DNA from: Pseudomonadales bacterium
GTDB lineage: Bacteria > Pseudomonadota > Gammaproteobacteria > Pseudomonadales > Halieaceae
Assembly: GCA_024234855.1 (NCBI GenBank)
Contig: JACKNN010000001.1
Span: 930,001-994,000 of the forward strand
Direction of reading: 5' to 3'
DNA length: 64,000 bases
Shown here: positions 62,505-64,000 of the stretch, one piece after another
Numbering within the stretch: position 1 is the first letter of the stretch
Layout: each line of letters opens with the position of its first letter
Program-made: the position numbers and the translations under genes
The notes under the pieces: generated by a model
The model's database searches: none
Seen by the model: only the letters and a program-made list of their open reading frames with translations
Told to the model about the DNA's origin: nothing

Positions 62505-63371
62505 ATGAAATTCAGCTACCAGGTGGGCATGTGTGACGCCGACCATTACCTGCCGCTGGCGCGTGCCGCGGAAGCGGCCGGCTACACCGGGATATGTGTG
62601 CCAGACAGTATTTGTTACCCCCGGGAGGCGAGCTCCAGCTATCCCTACAACAAGGACGGCAGTCGGGAATTTCTCGAGAGTGTTCCCTTCGTAGAAAGCC
62701 TCATCGCGGTAACGGCGATGGCGGCGGTGACACAGACCATCGAATTCGCCACCTTCGTCTACAAACTGGCGGTGCGCCAGGCCCCGCTGGTGGCAAAGCA
62801 GGTGCAGGGAATCCAGGTCCTGTCGGGTAATCGCTTTGTGTTCGGTGTGGGTATCAGCCCGTGGGAGGAGGATTTTGCGGTATGTGGCGTGCCCTGGGAC
62901 AAGCGCGGCCAGCGGCTTGACGAGCAGATCGAGATCTTCCGGGGCCTGGAAACAGGCGATTTTTTTGGTTACGAGGGCCAGCTGCACCATATGCCCGCCA
63001 ACAAGATGTGCCCGGTGCCCTCCCGGCCGACCCCCATACTGACTGGCGGTCATGCTGAGCCGGCCCTGAAGCGCGCGGCCCGGTTGGGGGACGGGTGGAT
63101 GTGTGCCGGGGCAGACCTGGCGCAACTTGAAGGCTACATCCGGCGGATCAACCAGCTGCGCGAGGAATACGGCACAGCCGACAAGCCCTTCAGGATATTC
63201 ACCACGGGCCAGGATGCCTTTACCCGGGATGGTATCGAGGCGCTGGAGCGCATCGGCGTGACCGATGTGATTATCGGTTTTCGCAACGTCTATGAGATGG
63301 AGCCGGACCGCCCGCTGGCGGAGAAAATTGCCATGCTCGAGTGGTATGCGGGGGAGTTTGTCCGGGCCTGA
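62505..63371 (+). CDS. luciferase-like (LLM) flavin-dependent oxidoreductase
   Basis: A 288-residue TIM-barrel protein of the bacterial luciferase superfamily. The N-terminus KFSYQVGMCDADHYLPLARAAEAAG, the GVGISPWEEDFAVCG region and the PTPILTGGHAEPALKRAARLGDGW motif are typical of F420- or FMN-dependent members (TIGR03619-like). The cofactor cannot be decided. AGGAGAG precedes the ATG. The gap before it (62286-62504) contains no clear feature. Confidence 0.86.
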   Translation: MKFSYQVGMCDADHYLPLARAAEAAGYTGICVPDSICYPREASSSYPYNKDGSREFLESVPFVESLIAVTAMAAVTQTIEFATFVYKLAVRQAPLVAKQVQGIQVLSGNRFVFGVGISPWEEDFAVCGVPWDKRGQRLDEQIEIFRGLETGDFFGYEGQLHHMPANKMCPVPSRPTPILTGGHAEPALKRAARLGDGWMCAGADLAQLEGYIRRINQLREEYGTADKPFRIFTTGQDAFTRDGIEALERIGVTDVIIGFRNVYEMEPDRPLAEKIAMLEWYAGEFVRA

Positions 63372-63451
63372 CCGGATGGTCTGCGCACTGGCGCTAGTGT
63401 CACGCCACGGTGCTTGATCTATACTCTGGCAATCTGACAGAGGGGAAGTCC

Positions 63452-63727
63452 ATGGCCGGATTCAGGCTCACAAAGCCCTATACCATGTCCAAGGAGGAGG
63501 TGCGCGAGGCAGCCCAGGGTCTCGCTGCCAGCCTGGAGCGCGAACACGGGGTGCGTTCGCATTGGGAGGGCGACACTGTACGCATCAATGGCGCCGGGGT
63601 GAATGGCCAACTGTCATTCCACGATGGCCTGATCGATGTTTCGGTGCGGCTGGGTCTGCTGGCCTCCATGTTCGAGCCGGTGTTGCGCAGCGAGGTACAG
63701 CGTTACCTCGATACGCATGTGAGCTGA
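63452..63727 (+). CDS. polyhydroxyalkanoic acid system family protein
   Basis: A 91-residue protein of the PHA_gran_rgn family, whose members accompany PHA synthesis genes and may bind or regulate granule proteins. It fits the N-terminal LTKPYTMSKEEVREAAQGLA, WEGDTVRINGAGVNGQL and a C-terminal segment ending in LDTHVS. An AGGGGAAG site precedes the ATG at 63452. It lies 4 kb from the phasin genes. Confidence 0.8.
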   Translation: MAGFRLTKPYTMSKEEVREAAQGLAASLEREHGVRSHWEGDTVRINGAGVNGQLSFHDGLIDVSVRLGLLASMFEPVLRSEVQRYLDTHVS

Positions 63728-63751
63728 GCCGCGGTTGGGCAGGGCCTGGGT

Positions 63752-64000
63752 TCAGGCCAGCACCGTTGCCCCGCGCAGCGGGTCGCCCCCCTGCAGTAAT
63801 TCCCAGAACTCCTCCGCCAGCGCTTGTCCGCGCGCCACGCACGCCTGCCAGTAGCCGACGCGCTCTGCGTGCGGTAGCGCGGTGAAATCGGATCGATCCG
63901 GAATCTTCCCCAGCGGCAGTGCGGCGGTAAATTCCCGGCTGGGACACAGCAGTACCAGCTTGTCGACGTGGTGGATCGCCGCCTGGCGCCAGGGCAGGAA
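63752..64000 (-). CDS. unrecognised protein, 3' end only
   Basis: The last 82 codons of a minus-strand gene that continues past the right edge; the stop is at 63752-63754. The visible part begins FLPWRQAAIHHVDKLVLLC, contains a central SDFTALPHAERVGYWQACVARG and ends GATVLA. It is helical and soluble-looking. I do not recognise the family. Confidence 0.7.
   Translation of the reverse strand, partial: FLPWRQAAIHHVDKLVLLCPSREFTAALPLGKIPDRSDFTALPHAERVGYWQACVARGQALAEEFWELLQGGDPLRGATVLA

Overview
The window is a 64 kb piece of a high-GC chromosome from a gammaproteobacterium. Gene content and order suggest a marine member of the Cellvibrionales, most like the Halieaceae; this is inferred from synteny and protein families, without a marker gene. 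The chains argH-algZ-algR-hemC-hemD-hemX-hemY and rsd-dsbB recall Pseudomonas. The chain lysA-lptM-dapF-DUF484-xerC-HAD matches the gammaproteobacterial dapF/xerC locus, and pckA beside hslO is also familiar. Nearly every base is in a gene. I see no rRNA, tRNA, prophage, insertion sequence or CRISPR array.

Left part (1-15.2 kb): the end of an ABC exporter ATPase coupled to an outer-membrane barrel protein, a glutathione transferase, a cytochrome c5-type protein, a group with three PLP enzymes and an MFS carrier (threonine dehydratase-like, class III aminotransferase, sphingosine-phosphate-lyase-like), rep helicase, ppnP, two tandem DUF1329 genes and the comM-type ATPase.

Nitrogen block (15.2-19 kb): ubiK, then a TorF-family porin, glnK and amtB. 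Upstream lie a -24/-12 sigma-54 promoter and two NtrC-like boxes. After a strong terminator there is a second PII gene with its own sigma-70-type promoter and a small SHOCT-like lipoprotein.

Housekeeping block (19-36 kb): HAD phosphatase, xerC, DUF484, dapF, lysA, lptM, a DUF3187-type protein, argH, algZR, hemCDXY, ubiD, rho and trxA.

The 560-bp gap between trxA and a membrane-oxidoreductase fusion gene holds two 114-bp inverted-repeat elements. Their cores are related but their outer stems are unrelated in sequence. This is the most unusual non-coding structure in the window.

38-48 kb: elbB, a GIY-YIG protein, an ABC-F ATPase, an FKBP isomerase, rsd, dsbB, acpH, gshA and a phosphotransferase-like protein. 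47.6-54 kb: pilU faces a compact five-gene unit on the minus strand, MoxR ATPase - VWA protein - zinc-ribbon membrane microprotein - DUF1631-type protein with about 24 ERLEQ pentapeptide repeats - PilZ protein. A perfect 22-bp palindrome lies at its probable promoter. This is my best candidate for an uncharacterised system.

Right part (54-64 kb): moaA, an SLC13 carrier, a peroxiredoxin, a methyltransferase, a polyhydroxyalkanoate group (TetR regulator, two phasins, and further on a PHA-system protein), pckA, hslO, a luciferase-like oxidoreductase and a partial gene at the edge.
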